Shown: one piece after another, positions 12,880-14,419 of the stretch
Layout: each line of letters opens with the position of its first letter
Position numbering within the stretch: position 1 is the stretch's first letter
Source of the DNA: DASWUD01 sp036401755
GTDB lineage: Bacteria; Pseudomonadota; Gammaproteobacteria; Thiohalomonadales; Thiohalomonadaceae
Direction of reading: 5' to 3'
Assembly (NCBI GenBank): GCA_036401755.1
Contig: DASWUD010000025.1
Location: 1 to 14,419, forward strand
Length of the DNA: 14,419 nucleotides
Notes under the pieces: generated by a model
The model's input: the letters and a program-made list of their open reading frames with translations, nothing else
The model's database searches: none
What the model was told of the DNA's origin: nothing
Translations under genes and position numbers: made by a program

Positions 12880-14419
12880 TGCCGACGAGTGACAACAACT
12901 TATGGCGGGGGCCTTGGGGCTGGGGCATTCCGCTGCTGGCAGCGTTACTGCTCGGCCTGGTGTGGGGTACCGACAACAACCAGGCGCTGTTCCTTGCCAT
13001 CAACCACTGGGCTGCCCAATTCGGCCAGGTGATCTGGCCGCTCATCACTACCTGGGGCGATTCGCTGGTGATCTTTTCCCTGGGGCTGCTGTTCGTGGAG
13101 CGCCATCCGCGTCTGCTCTGGGTACTGATTATCACGGCTCTGGTGGCGGGCCTCATTGCCCATGGGCTCAAGGAGTGGCTGCTGGTGATGCGCCCACCTT
13201 ATGTGCTGCCGCCGGAGAGCTTCACGCTGATCGGCCGGCCCTATATCGCGGTCTCCTTTCCCTCCGGCCACACCACCGCCTACTTCGCCCTCGCCGGCGT
13301 ACTCTGCATGCAGCCGGCGCTGTCCAACCGTTATCGCCTCGCACTGCTCGCCTTTGGGGGGCTGGTGGGGTTGTCACGCATTGCGGTGGGTATTCACTGG
13401 CCAATGGATGTGCTGGGCGGTGCACTCATTGGTTACAGCGCGGCGGTGCTCTGCTCCCTCATCGCGGCGCGTCTGCCGTGGGGCGAGACGCTGGAGGCGC
13501 AGCGCCTGTTCGCCGCGCCGCTGGTGGTTACCACGCTGCTGCTCGTCTTCACCCACGACAGCGGTTACACCACGGCACGGCCACTGGAGATCGCCATCGG
13601 GATGGTCACGCTGCTCATCGCCGCGCCGCGCCTGTGGCGTCTCTACCGGCGCCGCCCTGCGGAGTTGAGCGGTATGGCGGTGGAGCAGGGCGAGCCGGTG
13701 CCGATGATTAAATCGCTCGGCGGCCTGCTGCTGCGCTTGGGCGTCACCGCCTTCATCTTTGTGATGATCTTCCGCGCCATCGAGCTGGACGCGGTGATGA
13801 AGGTGCTGAACAACATCGTGCCGCGCCTGCTGATGCTCGGCATTATCTTCCAGCTGCTCAGCACCCTGCTTGCCTCCTACCGCTGGTATCTGGTGATGCA
13901 GCCGCTCGGCTTCGGCCAGGGGTTCGGCTTCTATCTGCGCAGCTACTTCAAAGGGAGCTTCTTCAATCAGGGGCTGCCCACCAGCATCGGTGGTGATGCG
14001 ATCCGTGTACTCGACGTGGCGCGCAACGGCTTTCGCAAACGCGATGCCTTCTATGGGGTCTTCATCGACCGGGTGCTGGGGCTGGTTGGCTTGCTGCTCC
14101 TCAATCTCGCCGCCAACACCTGGAGTCCCGACCTGTTGCCACGCGGCGTCTTCCTCGTCATCAACCTGCTGGTAATCGCGGGGATCGCCGGCTTCGCGGT
14201 GTTGTGGCTGCTGCGTTACTGGCCGCTGCTGACACGCTGGACGCCGACGCGCATGTTCCACACCATCTCCACCCGTCTGGCGCAGGTGTTGACGGATTGG
14301 CGTACCCTCGGCGTGCAGATGGGGTTCTCCATCGCGGTCCATATGCTCTCTCTCATCGCCATCTTTCTGGTCGGCCGCAGCGTGGAACTGAATTATGATC
14401 TGATGACCTTCCTGGTGGT
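12876..14419 (+). CDS. PAP2 lipid phosphatase fused to UPF0104/LPG-synthase membrane domain (3' end off window)
   Basis: The frame is open from ATG 12876 to the window edge, at least 514 codons. I translated it base by base and found no stop. The first 200 or so residues are a PAP2 phosphatase with all three signature motifs: Lys99-x6-Arg106-Pro107, P-S-G-H at 129-132, and Ser167-Arg168-x5-His174-x3-Asp178. After a basic linker (about 250-280) begins a second membrane domain of the LPG_synthase_TM (UPF0104, MprF/AglD flippase-like) type, with N-Q-G-L-P-T-S-I-G-G-D-A-I-R at 364-377. PAP2 enzymes remove phosphate from lipid phosphates such as undecaprenyl diphosphate. UPF0104 domains bind or flip lipids. 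The start overlaps the GT39 stop as ATGA (a second in-frame ATG follows at once), indicating coupled translation. The C-terminus is missing, so a further domain cannot be excluded. Confidence 0.9.
   Translation, partial: MMPTSDNNLWRGPWGWGIPLLAALLLGLVWGTDNNQALFLAINHWAAQFGQVIWPLITTWGDSLVIFSLGLLFVERHPRLLWVLIITALVAGLIAHGLKEWLLVMRPPYVLPPESFTLIGRPYIAVSFPSGHTTAYFALAGVLCMQPALSNRYRLALLAFGGLVGLSRIAVGIHWPMDVLGGALIGYSAAVLCSLIAARLPWGETLEAQRLFAAPLVVTTLLLVFTHDSGYTTARPLEIAIGMVTLLIAAPRLWRLYRRRPAELSGMAVEQGEPVPMIKSLGGLLLRLGVTAFIFVMIFRAIELDAVMKVLNNIVPRLLMLGIIFQLLSTLLASYRWYLVMQPLGFGQGFGFYLRSYFKGSFFNQGLPTSIGGDAIRVLDVARNGFRKRDAFYGVFIDRVLGLVGLLLLNLAANTWSPDLLPRGVFLVINLLVIAGIAGFAVLWLLRYWPLLTRWTPTRMFHTISTRLAQVLTDWRTLGVQMGFSIAVHMLSLIAIFLVGRSVELNYDLMTFLV

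Overview
The window is about 60-65% G+C by eye and reads as a chromosomal segment of a gammaproteobacterium. The order dcd - apbC/mrp - (divergent) metG - rnf operon is, from memory, the same neighbourhood found in Pseudomonas and other gammaproteobacteria. All protein families here are gammaproteobacterial in type. I see no tRNA, rRNA, CRISPR array, insertion sequence or phage gene.

Left part (1-5194, all on the minus strand, so read right to left): an Rnf (Rsx) electron-transport operon in the order rnfA, rnfB, a DUF599 membrane gene, rnfC, rnfD, rnfG, and the first codons of rnfE at the left edge. Rnf is a membrane complex that couples electron transfer between ferredoxin and NAD to ion movement. 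In enterics it also keeps SoxR reduced. All expected Fe-S and NADH motifs are present. The odd point is the DUF599 gene sitting between rnfB and rnfC, with about 46-47 bases free on each side, where the canonical order has nothing. RnfD also carries a variant flavin-attachment motif.

Middle (5314-7494, minus): metG, methionyl-tRNA synthetase. The reading frame is continuous and well conserved but is cut by one in-frame TAG at codon 213, between the HLGH half and the KMSKS half. In addition, the part encoding the anticodon-binding domain (about 5850-6345) falls to roughly 50% G+C and carries about 37 extra residues compared with my recollection of E. coli MetG. The gene is therefore anomalous in two independent ways. 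metG is normally essential, so the TAG means a sequence error, a second metG copy elsewhere, suppression/readthrough, or a split enzyme.

Right of metG, divergently on the plus strand: a good sigma-70 promoter (7623-7651), then apbC/mrp (an Fe-S cluster carrier ATPase), an intrinsic terminator (8849-8880), and dcd (dCTP deaminase).

Right end (9545-14419, plus): three tightly packed membrane-enzyme genes that look like a cell-envelope lipid/glycan modification cluster. They encode an LTA-synthase-like (alkaline phosphatase superfamily) transferase, a GT39/ArnT-like glycosyltransferase using a lipid-linked sugar, and a protein joining a PAP2 lipid phosphatase to an LPG-synthase-type (UPF0104) membrane domain. 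The last runs off the window. Start/stop overlaps suggest translational coupling of these genes. The substrate cannot be told from the sequence.

No gene-free stretch exceeds 300 bases. The two longest gaps are 7495-7718 (divergent promoter region) and 5195-5313 (rnfA leader).
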